From positions 4,161 to 68,160 of the forward strand of contig CAYXDO010000048.1 in assembly GCA_964463485.1 (NCBI GenBank): a stretch of 64,000 bases of DNA, read 5' to 3'. Positions 24,872-33,359 of the stretch are shown here, piece by piece. The notes below the pieces were generated by a model. The model saw only the letters and a program-made list of their open reading frames with translations. It was not told where the DNA came from and did no database searches. A program made the position numbers and the translations under genes. Origin of the DNA: CAYXDO01 sp964463485 (GTDB lineage: Bacteria; Myxococcota; Kuafuiibacteriia; Kuafuiibacteriales; Kuafuiibacteriaceae). The stretch's first letter is position 1; each line of letters starts with the position of its first letter.

Positions 24872-25827
24872 ACGTGGTTTCGCGGATCGCAGGACGGGCT
24901 GTCTCCCTCGGGATCGAAGGCGCCATCCGGGGGTTGTCGGCGGGAAGTCACCTTCACCCGGCGGCCGCGAGGTGGAAGCGGGGCGTGCGCGTAGATCGCG
25001 ACCTCGTGTATGGCGAGGGCGAGGCGCGCACGCTCGACGTCTACCGGCCCAAAGGCTCGTCGGGAACGCTGCCGGCGTTCTTGTACCTGCACGGGGGTGG
25101 GTTCAGCATCCTCTCGAAGGACACTCATTGGATGTTCGGCTATGGGTTCGCGCGGGCGGGCTACGTGGTATTCAACGCCAATTATCGGTTGGCCCCGAGG
25201 CACCGATTTCCTGCGGCGCTCGAAGACGCAACGGAGGCGTTGCTTTGGGTCCGCGAGCACGCCGCTGAGTACGGAGCGGATCCGACTCGATTGGTGGTCG
25301 GAGGAGAGTCTGCGGGAGCAAATTTATCGATGTCCCTGACTCTGGCGAGCTGCCTCGAGCGACCAGAGTCCTTTGCTCGCAGGGTCTTCGAGAGCGGGAT
25401 CCGTCCGCGCGCCGTGTTGCCGGCGTGCGGGCTCTTGGAAGTCGGAAACGCGGACCGGTATCTCGACCGAAAGGAGCTCTCGCCTTTCGTTCGGGCCAGG
25501 ATAGCCGCGGTTTGTCGCAGCTATCTGCCGGACCCTGGCAATGACCCAGACGCGCACGCGATGGCCGACCCGTTGAGAGTGCTCGAGCAACGGCCGAAAC
25601 TGGCCCACCCGCTCCCGCCGATCTTTGCGGCGTGCGGAACGGCCGATCCAGTGGTGGACGACACGAAGAGGTTGGAGAAGGTTCTGAGGGAGCTCGGCGG
25701 GTCACACGCCGTAAGGTTCTACGAGGGCGGAGGCCACGCGTTTCACGCGATGTTCATGACGGAAAAGGCCAAAGAATGTTGGCGACACCACCTCGAGTTC
25801 CTCGAGGCGAACGTAGGACGAACATAA
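24868..25827 (+). CDS. alpha/beta hydrolase, HSL-type esterase
   Basis: 319 residues; TTG 24868 overlaps the previous stop, and GTG 24874 is the alternative. The oxyanion HGGGFSIL, nucleophile GESAGAN, acid GTADPVVDD and catalytic His GGGHAFH are all present, as in hormone-sensitive-lipase esterases. It should hydrolyse short- to medium-chain esters in the cytoplasm. The open frame runs upstream over the F420-type gene but those residues are not hydrolase-like. Confidence 0.9.
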   Translation: MNVVSRIAGRAVSLGIEGAIRGLSAGSHLHPAAARWKRGVRVDRDLVYGEGEARTLDVYRPKGSSGTLPAFLYLHGGGFSILSKDTHWMFGYGFARAGYVVFNANYRLAPRHRFPAALEDATEALLWVREHAAEYGADPTRLVVGGESAGANLSMSLTLASCLERPESFARRVFESGIRPRAVLPACGLLEVGNADRYLDRKELSPFVRARIAAVCRSYLPDPGNDPDAHAMADPLRVLEQRPKLAHPLPPIFAACGTADPVVDDTKRLEKVLRELGGSHAVRFYEGGGHAFHAMFMTEKAKECWRHHLEFLEANVGRT

Positions 25828-25874
25828 AGCGCGAGCGCGCCGCAGGCCTCTTGCCTGGAGCGGGTTCGCAAGGC

Positions 25875-26456
25875 TCAGCCCTTTTTCTGCCGCTCGGCGT
25901 GTACGGTGGTGATGGCTTCTTCCACTAATTTGCGCTGTTCCAAGGACTCATACGCCTGAGTCACGCTCAGTGAGTATTGCCCTTCGGTCGCTGGCTTGAC
26001 GAAGAGGATGAGGCTCGGGTCCGACTCGAACGCTCGCTCGCCCATGGGGGCGTAGCGGCGCAGCTTCACCTTCGGGAGCTCGAGCTTCCGGACCCGGTTG
26101 GAGAACGCTTGGAATTGGGCGTCCATGTCGGCGGGTAGGACCGTGATGGTGCGCCCGCGGAGCTTCCCCGCGAGGTCGGGCCGAGCCACCAACACGTCGG
26201 TGATCTCGAAGCGATACTTCGCTTCCGACCAAACCTCGGCCTTCCCGTCCGGTGACTCCACGGAGCGGCCGTCGGTGATGACGAAGGGGTCGGCTCGCTT
26301 CACCACGAGGATCGCGGGCGACTCCCGAATCAAGTCGCGCAGCCCGATCTGGGTGAATTCGACCTCCTGAGCGAAGGCTGGGCTCGACCAAGCAGCCAAC
26401 GCGAGGACGACGCCGCGAGCCCCCGTCCTGACCGCGTTCGAAAATGTCGCAGTCAT
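25875..26456 (-). CDS. secreted hypothetical protein
   Basis: 193 residues from ATG 26456. A signal peptide (LALAAWSSPAFAQ) precedes a soluble protein with IGLRDLIRESPAILVVKRADPF, KYRFEITDVLVARPDLAGK, RTITVLPADM and SLILFVKPATEG. This layout, a short beta-rich domain reading out a rate or cost-like value, is seen in uncharacterised myxobacterial proteins. No catalytic motif is evident. It is the last gene of a minus-strand run, 11 nt from the papain-like protein. Confidence 0.65.
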   Translation of the reverse strand: MTATFSNAVRTGARGVVLALAAWSSPAFAQEVEFTQIGLRDLIRESPAILVVKRADPFVITDGRSVESPDGKAEVWSEAKYRFEITDVLVARPDLAGKLRGRTITVLPADMDAQFQAFSNRVRKLELPKVKLRRYAPMGERAFESDPSLILFVKPATEGQYSLSVTQAYESLEQRKLVEEAITTVHAERQKKG

Positions 26457-26467
26457 TCTGTCCGAAG

Positions 26468-27832
26468 TCACTTCCCCGGCTCCCGGATCGGCAGCAAAAA
26501 AGTATCGACGTACCCACGCTGGCCCGGCCAGGTCAGCTTGAACGGCTCGGTGACGAAGGTCCCTCGAACGAACGATTTCTCCGAAACCCAGGCTGTTCGT
26601 CCGCCTTCGGGGTCGGCGACCAGAAATTTTCGGTGTGGCTTGTTGCCCGAGACATGCGTCAGCAGCATCCAGTGCCCGGGCTCGGAGATCCCGAACGGAA
26701 TGTCGATGCCGTCGCGGAGCGCGTCCGTGATCGCGTCGAGGTGACGCCACGCTTGACCTCGCGCAAAGCCACCTTCCGGATTCGTACCTCGATAAGAAAC
26801 GCCGGTTCGCGGGGTCACGTGCTCGTGAATCGCGGCCAAAAACGCTTTGGTGCTGGTGCCTGCGTCGGTCTTCGGAAGAGGACCGGAGGCGCCGAGTCGC
26901 TCGAGGTCTTTCTCCGTGGGGAACCCATCGAACCGCTCCCGCACCTTGGCGATCGCCGCGTCGACCCTCTTCGTGCGAGGCCCGTCGGCGCTGCCAAAGT
27001 CACGGAGCTCCGAGAGCGACTTGTCGTCGAGCTCGTCACGAAGGCGGCCGACCGCGTTTCTGAGTCGCGCGCGGATCTCCGCTTCGCGCTTTCCGAGGGC
27101 GATCCCGCCACCTTCCTCGAGCACGTCCTTCTGAAACTTCGCCGGCGCGTCCGTCGTAGCGTCGTCGTTCAGGCCCTCGTCGTGGATCGAGCGCGCCAAG
27201 ATCGGATCGCACTCCGCGGCCAGCATCTGGACGACGGTCGGGCCGCACGTCGCGGTGAAGCGTTGGTATAGGCCGTCGTTGTCGGTCTGAAGATCGGGAT
27301 GCAAGGCGAAGATCCGTCCGCGCCGCATCGAGAGCGCGAGGGGGTCGAGCGAGCTCGAGTTCTTGGTGTGGTCGAGGTCGAGCACGGTGCTCTTCGTTCG
27401 CGCGTCTTCGTCCGAGCCCTTCGCCAGCTTCGTCGCGAACCCGAGCACTTCGTCGAGCTCACCTTTGCGGACCGCCGCCTCATGGGCGAGCACGGCGCGG
27501 AGCAACACGGCGCGAGCGTTCGGCCCCGGAAGGGACGCCGTAGCCTTCGTCAACTTCGAGATCACGTCGGCCTCGATCGCCGAAAAACAAGACACCAACC
27601 GCTGGCGCGCGTGGCGTCCGATCATCGGCCGAGAGCCTACGGCGCCAACACCCCGCGGGATCGATGATGCCTCTGCCACCGCCGACGCGAGACCCTTCGG
27701 AAGCGCGACCTTGGCCAGCTTCGGCACCGCGACCGGCCCCAGCGCCGCGACCAAAGGCGCCTGCGACACCGCGCGCGAGGGTCCGCTTGCGACGTCGGCC
27801 CTCGCCGGTCGCTGAGCTCCGGTGATTCTCAT
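26468..27832 (-). CDS. putative papain/C39-like cysteine peptidase
   Basis: 454 residues. The first ~150 residues are Ala/Pro/Lys-rich and helical without a clear signal peptide. A candidate tetrad can be placed by spacing: Q190-x5-C196 in LYQRFTATCGPTVVQML (papain also has Gln six residues before Cys), H387 in PGHWMLLTHV, and D407 in FLVADPEGG. This arrangement suits C39-like or transglutaminase-like peptidases and peptidase-derived toxins. The helical insertion between Cys and His is long (~190 residues). It overlaps the upstream single-TM protein gene by 4 nt. No substrate is implied beyond the neighbouring envelope proteins. Confidence 0.6.
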   Translation of the reverse strand: MRITGAQRPARADVASGPSRAVSQAPLVAALGPVAVPKLAKVALPKGLASAVAEASSIPRGVGAVGSRPMIGRHARQRLVSCFSAIEADVISKLTKATASLPGPNARAVLLRAVLAHEAAVRKGELDEVLGFATKLAKGSDEDARTKSTVLDLDHTKNSSSLDPLALSMRRGRIFALHPDLQTDNDGLYQRFTATCGPTVVQMLAAECDPILARSIHDEGLNDDATTDAPAKFQKDVLEEGGGIALGKREAEIRARLRNAVGRLRDELDDKSLSELRDFGSADGPRTKRVDAAIAKVRERFDGFPTEKDLERLGASGPLPKTDAGTSTKAFLAAIHEHVTPRTGVSYRGTNPEGGFARGQAWRHLDAITDALRDGIDIPFGISEPGHWMLLTHVSGNKPHRKFLVADPEGGRTAWVSEKSFVRGTFVTEPFKLTWPGQRGYVDTFLLPIREPGK

Positions 27833-28584
27833 TCGGTCCCCGTCGGCTCCTCGCCACGATGAGGCTCGGGAGCCTCGTCTTCTTCCTCTTCCTCTTCGAA
27901 CTCACCGTCGTCCGCATACCGGCTCACGAGAATGGCTCGGGCGGGCTCGTAGACGTCTTTGAACGCGAAGAACTGAATCGGCACCTTGGCCTTGTACGTC
28001 ACCACCCACCGCGCCATCGCACAACGCGACATCAAGACTTGGAATCGTGTCTGTTCGGGGATCGGGACCTCCCGAAACGACTGCGGCATGTCTTTCACCT
28101 TGCAGAACTTGGCGGCGTCGTCGCCGATCCCCTGTCGCTCGGCCACGAAGGTGATGCGCTCAGCCACGATCTCGACGGGCCCATCGAGCTGGGCGCCAGC
28201 CTCCTGCGCGAGCGTCGAGAGCGCAGTTTCGATGTCCTGCTTCGTCAGACCGCCGTTGCGTGACTCGATCAGCCGCAGTTGTTCAGGGAGCTTCCCGGTC
28301 GCGAGCGCCACCGCGCTTCGTCGATCGTGAAGCTTCAACTTCCCGATCACCCAGCCACCCGCGAGTCCCACGAGCAGTAAGACGACAAGGAGAAGACCAG
28401 CCGGAGACGGGCCCATCATCTTGGGCTCCATCGGCCCGACCATGCCGGGGAGGCGAACGACCGGTGCGACCTTCTTCTTGTCGCCACCCTCAGCCGCTGC
28501 GTCTGTGGACGTGTCGTCGCGGGGCTTGTCGGGATTCGGGAGCTTAAGCCTGTCGGCCTTGTCTCGGCTTGGCTGCTCGGCCAT
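27829..28584 (-). CDS. single-TM protein of unknown function
   Basis: 251 residues. A charged, Pro-rich cytoplasmic-like N-terminus (~70 residues) is followed by one TM segment (AGLLLVVLLLVGLAGGWVIG) and a soluble domain with paired Cys (FCKVKDM, MSRCAMARW), VIVAER-type strands and an acidic C-terminus (EEEEEEDEAPEP). No family is recognised. It overlaps the putative cysteine peptidase gene by 4 nt, so the two probably act together. Confidence 0.65.
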   Translation of the reverse strand: MAEQPSRDKADRLKLPNPDKPRDDTSTDAAAEGGDKKKVAPVVRLPGMVGPMEPKMMGPSPAGLLLVVLLLVGLAGGWVIGKLKLHDRRSAVALATGKLPEQLRLIESRNGGLTKQDIETALSTLAQEAGAQLDGPVEIVAERITFVAERQGIGDDAAKFCKVKDMPQSFREVPIPEQTRFQVLMSRCAMARWVVTYKAKVPIQFFAFKDVYEPARAILVSRYADDGEFEEEEEEDEAPEPHRGEEPTGTE

Positions 28585-28595
28585 GGGTGCGAACC

Positions 28596-29048
28596 CTAGC
28601 GTTCCGTAGGCGGTGGGGCAAGAACTCGTACGTCTTTGGCGAGCTTTCGGACCTCAGGGTCCGGGTCGGAGCGGGCGAGCTTGGCGAGCACGTCCTTGGC
28701 ATCGAAGGCGCCGAGCGCAGAGGCCACGAAACCGAGCGAAAACATCGCTTGGATCCGAACCTCCCGGTCGAGCTTGGTGTTCGTACAGAGCTCGCGAAGG
28801 CCTTTGTCGGCTGCGCGGGTCGGAAACAGGCCAAGCATCGCGGCAGCACGAGCTCGGGTGTACCGGGGAAGCTGTGGATCGGTCGACACCGCGAGCAGCT
28901 CCGCTTCGCTGGCTCCCACCGAGGCGAGGACCGCGCGCGTCGGGATCACGTCGATCGCCGACAAGGCCTCGAGCAGGCGATCCGGATGCGCTTCGGCGCT
29001 GACCGCCAAGAGCGACAAGGATGCGAACATGATCAGTCGAGCGCTCAT
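28596..29048 (-). CDS. secreted HEAT-repeat protein
   Basis: 150 residues with a signal peptide (SLSLLAVSAEA). The mature part consists of HEAT-like helical repeats: TRARAAAMLGLFPTRAADKG, REVRIQAMFSLGFVASALG, PEVRKLAKDVRVL. Such repeats bind proteins. Its start overlaps the stop of the metzincin lipoprotein gene by 4 nt (29045-29048). Confidence 0.72.
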   Translation of the reverse strand: MSARLIMFASLSLLAVSAEAHPDRLLEALSAIDVIPTRAVLASVGASEAELLAVSTDPQLPRYTRARAAAMLGLFPTRAADKGLRELCTNTKLDREVRIQAMFSLGFVASALGAFDAKDVLAKLARSDPDPEVRKLAKDVRVLAPPPTER

Positions 29049-30247
29049 TTGGCAACGACCTCCAAGTGACGAAGCATGACGTCGGCCTGGCTCGTGCTGA
29101 TCGATTGTCCGCCGCCGACGGCTGGATACATCAAGAACGTCTGTCCCGCTTGTCCTGCCGGCGTGTCGTCCAGCTGGTCGGCGGTCCCGGTGATTTCGGA
29201 CGTATGAAAGAGGCCGAGCCAGTGTCCGCCTTCGTGCGCCATGACGTGGGCGAGCACGCGGGCGTCGCCGTTGGCGGCGGTGACTGCGACGGCCACGCCG
29301 GAGGACACCGTTCCAGGGCGAAGCGGAGGCCCTGGGAGCCCACCTGCGATCCCGCCGACCATTCCTCCCGGGATGCTGCCGACGAAGCGATCGACCAAGA
29401 AGTAGTGAAGGCCAGGCCCGTTGCCGAGGCTAAGCTGGAACATCGGCCCGAGGCTGGCCGCCGTGACGTCGCGCGTGGCAAACGACGGATCGATGTCGTG
29501 GAACGAGACGGAGCCGAGCTCGATGTTGGCCTGCGCGTAGATCTCCGCGAGTCGAGCGAGCGCGCCGGTGAGGAGGGCGGCCGTCGCCGTGTCCGTCGTG
29601 AGTCCCCCTGCACCGGTCAGATAGACGTGCACGTCGATCGACGCGTGCGCGGTGACCGAAGACTTATAGTCGATGGCGACGGCGGCGTTGCCGGAGAATC
29701 CGTTGCCGTTGGCGACCTGTAGCCCGCGCACCTTCATGTGATAGGTGCCGCCGCTGACGTTCACCGAGGGATTGTTGGGGAACAAAGCAGATGCGACCCC
29801 TTCCTTTCCCGTCACGCGATTGGGGCTCTTGAACTGGGCAGCGAACGGGCCGAGCAAGTAGCTCTCCAGTAGCGAGATGTTGGACGCGTCGTCGCTCACC
29901 AACAGGCCCGTCGGGCCGTCCAGCCGAGCGACGCCAAACATGACCTCGACAGGACCTTGAATGACCACGGTGAAGGTCGTGACGTCGGCAGGGAGCTCGA
30001 AGGCGAGCTCGTCGCTCACGCCGTTCGAGAGCGTGACCGACCCGAGCTCGATGCGGGTCGAGGGGACGAAGCCCCCGTCCGGCTCGGAGGCGTCGAGGGC
30101 GCCCACATCTGGCGGCTCCGCGGCATCCTCGACGGCCGCGTCTTCGATCGGGACCGATGCGTCTTCGGGTGGATCGTCGGTCAGCCGCTCTTCCTCGCAG
30201 GCCGCGAGGAAGAGGAGCAACGCGCTCGTCCAAGCTCGTGATGACAC
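29045..30247 (-). CDS. metzincin-type zinc metalloprotease lipoprotein
   Basis: 400 residues. The lipobox LFLAAC is followed by an Asp/Ala/Pro-rich linker and a beta-rich domain. Near the C-terminus is HEGGHWLGLFH (H338, E339, H342, H348), the HExxHxxGxxH zinc-binding consensus, with a Met-turn candidate in TFLMYP (M373). This combination defines metzincins (archaemetzincin/pappalysin-like). It should act in the periplasm or on the cell surface. It starts a block with the HEAT and TM proteins and the putative cysteine peptidase, which suggests a proteolytic or envelope function. Confidence 0.82.
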   Translation of the reverse strand: MSSRAWTSALLLFLAACEEERLTDDPPEDASVPIEDAAVEDAAEPPDVGALDASEPDGGFVPSTRIELGSVTLSNGVSDELAFELPADVTTFTVVIQGPVEVMFGVARLDGPTGLLVSDDASNISLLESYLLGPFAAQFKSPNRVTGKEGVASALFPNNPSVNVSGGTYHMKVRGLQVANGNGFSGNAAVAIDYKSSVTAHASIDVHVYLTGAGGLTTDTATAALLTGALARLAEIYAQANIELGSVSFHDIDPSFATRDVTAASLGPMFQLSLGNGPGLHYFLVDRFVGSIPGGMVGGIAGGLPGPPLRPGTVSSGVAVAVTAANGDARVLAHVMAHEGGHWLGLFHTSEITGTADQLDDTPAGQAGQTFLMYPAVGGGQSISTSQADVMLRHLEVVAK

Positions 30248-30319
30248 GCGTTCAAAGTAGACCCATCGGGCACCGCGCCCATCCGCCCGGGAGCCAACGA
30301 GGCTTCCCTCTTCGGATCT

Positions 30320-31270
30320 TCAACCGAGCACGGAAGCGACCGCCTCGAGCACGCGCTCGTGGAGCGCGCCGTTGGTGGCGACCACGCCGGAGTTGTTCGT
30401 GAGCTTTCGCCCGACCGAAAAATCGAGCGGGCGACCTCGGACGTCTGTGAGCTTTCCGCCCGCTTCTTCGATCACGATCGATCCCGCGGCGTGGTCCCAG
30501 ATCCACTCTTGGTAGTCCGCGCGCGTCGGAAGGCGAAGGTAGATGCTCGCGTCCCCGCGGGCCACGGTCGCGTACTTGACCTGACTATCCATGCGCAAAG
30601 GCGGCGCCGTGATGCCGAGGCGTCGACCGATCTCTGCCGATTGAGCTTGATCGCTGTGGCCGGCTTCGACCGACTCTGTGAAACGAACGAGCTCCGATGA
30701 TCGGGCCACCTCGATGATCGCTCCGTCGCCCGAACCGCTCAAAGGGTACACGCGGGAGCCTTCGCCACGGGAACCCGCGAACAGGAGCCCTCCGTCCAAG
30801 TTGGGACACCCAAGCACCCCGAGGGTGACTCGCCCGCCTTCGATCAGCGCGAGGGCCACCGCGAATTGCTCGCCCCGCAAGAAACCTTTGGTGCCGTCCA
30901 CCGGGTCGAGCGTCCAGAAGCGATCCGTGTTGGGATTGCCGCTTCCGCGGTCGATCAGCGCGGACGTAGCCGCGCGGTCGACGGTGCGCCCGAGGATCTG
31001 CGACACATGTCGACAAACGGCTTCTGCGAGCGCCGGAGCCGCCCCCTCGAGCTCGTTGCTCGACTCCTCGCCCACCAAGACGTCCCCGGGCAGCGCGTCG
31101 GCGAGGGTCGCGGCGACGATGGCCTGCGCTGCGAAGTCCGCCACCGTCACCGGGCTCTTGTCCTTTTTCTGGATGGACTCGGACGTGACGAGCCCTTGGC
31201 GCACCTGGATTGCAGCGCGCGAGGCGGCCGCGACGGCGGCGAGGGCGACCTTCAAGTCGTTGCGATTCAT
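30320..31270 (-). CDS. inositol monophosphatase-family phosphatase (CysQ/nucleotidase-like)
   Basis: 316 residues from ATG 31270; the upstream 27 codons are not family-like. Mg2+/Li+-sensitive phosphatase motifs are GEESSNE (metal Glu), DPVDGTKGF and WDHAAGSIVIEEAGG. The KSPVTVADFAAQA start suits 3'(2'),5'-bisphosphate nucleotidases, but histidinol- or inositol-phosphatase activity cannot be excluded. Confidence 0.9.
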   Translation of the reverse strand: MNRNDLKVALAAVAAASRAAIQVRQGLVTSESIQKKDKSPVTVADFAAQAIVAATLADALPGDVLVGEESSNELEGAAPALAEAVCRHVSQILGRTVDRAATSALIDRGSGNPNTDRFWTLDPVDGTKGFLRGEQFAVALALIEGGRVTLGVLGCPNLDGGLLFAGSRGEGSRVYPLSGSGDGAIIEVARSSELVRFTESVEAGHSDQAQSAEIGRRLGITAPPLRMDSQVKYATVARGDASIYLRLPTRADYQEWIWDHAAGSIVIEEAGGKLTDVRGRPLDFSVGRKLTNNSGVVATNGALHERVLEAVASVLG

Positions 31271-31449
31271 CGCCGCTGTTTCGGAGCCGAGGCCCGTGCA
31301 GTCAAGCAATCGAGTCGCACAGCCGGTCGCGAATGGCCGGGTCTTTCGCAAACCCGCACGACCGGTTGCCGCACTGCGGCACGAGATCCGCCCGAGATCT
31401 CTGGGCTCGGGGTCTTGAATCGCGGCGGTGGCCGACCTATCCTTGAGTC

Positions 31450-31557
31450 GTGGCGTGGGCTCTAGTCGCGGTTTTGGTCGGAGCTATCGTGTTGGGGCTC
31501 TCTGGTGGTGAGCCCGTTCGAGTTCCTGTCGAGGCCAAGCGCCCGAGGGCCAAGTAG
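31450..31557 (+). CDS. possible 35-residue membrane microprotein
   Basis: A GTG-started frame in the 366-nt gap between the phosphatase and GST genes. It encodes one hydrophobic helix (LVAVLVGAIVLGLSGG) followed by a basic tail (VEAKRPRAK) and a TAG stop. Topology is plausible for a small membrane protein but no ribosome site stands out, so it is weak. The remainder of 31271-31635 shows no clear gene. Confidence 0.27.
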   Translation: MAWALVAVLVGAIVLGLSGGEPVRVPVEAKRPRAK

Positions 31558-31635
31558 TTCCGGTGCCGCTTCAAGGCCTCGAATCCAGCACCAAGCCCAC
31601 TTGCTCCGAGCCGTGAGCCGGTCCAATCTGCCAGC

Positions 31636-32373
31636 ATGATCGAGGTCTTCTGGGCAAGTGGCAGCCCGAACTCCTGGCGTGTTCTCCTAGGGTTGGAGCT
31701 CAAAGGGCTCCCTTACGAATCGAGGCTGATCGAGCTCGGGAGAGCGGAGCAACGCACGCCTTCCTTCCTCGCGATGAACCCGCGCGGCAAGGTCCCGGTG
31801 CTCAAGGACGACGACTACATCGTCTACGAATCGGTCGCGATCTTGGCGTACCTCGATCGCAAGTACGACCAAGGTACGAAGTTGTTCGGCGACGGACCCG
31901 AAGCGCTCGGCAAAGTCTGGCAGCAAGTCTCCGAGTGGACGTCCTACGTGGAGCCCGCAATCCTCGAGTTTGCACGGCCCATCTTCTACGGGCGCGCGGC
32001 AGAGCAAGCGCCGCGCTTGCGAGAGATCGTGGACTTCTTGATGGTCGAATACGGCGTGCTCGAGAGCCGACTCACGCTCGACGAGTGGATCGTCGGAGAC
32101 ACGCCTACGGCCGCCGAGTGCTTGGTCTACCCAACCACGCAGTACCTCTTGCGCGCGGCAAGAAAAGACGACGCGCGCGCCCTCGATCTCGGCCTGCTGC
32201 CCTTCGAGGAGCGTTTCCCGGCAGTCGCACGTTGGATGCGCAGCGTCGAATCGTTGCCCGGGTACGAGCGAACGTATCCACCTCACTGGCGGCCGGCGCC
32301 GATCCTGCCCAGCCCGCCCGTGACGATCCCCGACCCGGTCGTGCTCGTCCCCGATCCGCCGCCCGCTGAGTGA
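31636..32373 (+). CDS. glutathione S-transferase family protein
   Basis: 245 residues. The thioredoxin-like N-terminal domain starts MIEVFWASGSPNSWRVLL with a Ser/Asn rather than a CxxC, PRGKVPVLKDDD (cis-Pro) and ESVAILAYLDRKY; the helical C-terminal domain includes DEWIVGDTPTAAECLVYP. It conjugates or reduces with glutathione; the substrate is unknown. A Pro-rich C-terminus extends past the fold. Its stop overlaps the GTG start of the M28 peptidase gene (4 nt). Confidence 0.88.
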   Translation: MIEVFWASGSPNSWRVLLGLELKGLPYESRLIELGRAEQRTPSFLAMNPRGKVPVLKDDDYIVYESVAILAYLDRKYDQGTKLFGDGPEALGKVWQQVSEWTSYVEPAILEFARPIFYGRAAEQAPRLREIVDFLMVEYGVLESRLTLDEWIVGDTPTAAECLVYPTTQYLLRAARKDDARALDLGLLPFEERFPAVARWMRSVESLPGYERTYPPHWRPAPILPSPPVTIPDPVVLVPDPPPAE

Positions 32374-33359
32374 CCAGCGCTTTTTTGGCGATCGCCTGGG
32401 GGCTCCTCGCGGCGATCGGCGCCTTCTGGTGGTTCACGGTCGAGCCACGGCTCCTTCGGCGCCGGCCGAAATTCGTCGCCGAGGTCAGCCCGGCGCGCCT
32501 CGAACGCGACGTGAGGATTCTGTCAGGTGAGCTCGGCCCTCGGGACTACGCTCACCCCCGAGAGCTCGACGAGGTCGTCCGATTCATCGTGACGGAGCTT
32601 CGAAGCGCTGGGGTTCAGGTGTCCGAGCAGGCTTTCGAAGTCGAGGGCCTCCCGTTCAAGAACGTGGTGGGCATCGTTGGACCTCAAACCAAAGAGCGAA
32701 TCGTGGTCGGCGCGCACTTCGATACGTGCGGGCCGTTGCCCGGCGCCGACGACAACGCGAGCGGAGTCGCCGCGCTCCTCGAGCTCGCTCGGGTGCTCGC
32801 TCAGCAAGAGCTGCCGCTCGCCGTCGAGCTCGTCGCCTACAACCTCGAGGAGCCCCCGTTCTTCGGCACCGAAGCCATGGGGAGCGCCATCCACGCAGAC
32901 GAGCTCCACTCCACCGGAAAAGCAGTTCGGTTCATGGTCTCGCTCGAGATGCTCGGCTTCTTCAGCGATGCACCGAATTCCCAACGATATCCTTCCAGGT
33001 TCCTCGAGTGGCTCCACCCAGGCGTCGGCGACTTCATCACCGTCGTCGGAACCTTCGGGCAGAAGCGAATCACGAGCGAAATCCGCGAGAAGATGGCGGC
33101 CGCTTCGTCCGTGCCGGTTCGATCGATCACCGCGAGCCGCTCGATCACGGGGATCGATTACTCCGATCACCGCAACTACTGGAACCGCGGCTACCCGGCC
33201 GTGATGGTCACGGACACCTCGTTCTTTCGGAACCCGCACTACCACACCGAAACAGACACCTTCGACACGCTCGACTACGAGCGCATGGCGGAGGTCGTTC
33301 GGGGCGTAGCCAACGCCATCGTCGACAACGCTCCCAGCCCGATCAGTTCGCGGTCTTGA
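32370..33359 (+). CDS. M28-family zinc peptidase
   Basis: 329 residues from GTG 32370, with an N-terminal TM/signal-anchor (LAIAWGLLAAIGAFWWF). Zinc ligands of the M28 fold are visible: GAHFDTCG, GADDNASGVAALLELAR, NLEEPPFFGTEAMGS, SLEMLGFF and NPHYHTETDTFDTLDY. It would trim peptides or modify N-termini in the periplasm. It overlaps the kinase gene convergently by 17 nt. Confidence 0.9.
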   Translation: MTSAFLAIAWGLLAAIGAFWWFTVEPRLLRRRPKFVAEVSPARLERDVRILSGELGPRDYAHPRELDEVVRFIVTELRSAGVQVSEQAFEVEGLPFKNVVGIVGPQTKERIVVGAHFDTCGPLPGADDNASGVAALLELARVLAQQELPLAVELVAYNLEEPPFFGTEAMGSAIHADELHSTGKAVRFMVSLEMLGFFSDAPNSQRYPSRFLEWLHPGVGDFITVVGTFGQKRITSEIREKMAAASSVPVRSITASRSITGIDYSDHRNYWNRGYPAVMVTDTSFFRNPHYHTETDTFDTLDYERMAEVVRGVANAIVDNAPSPISSRS

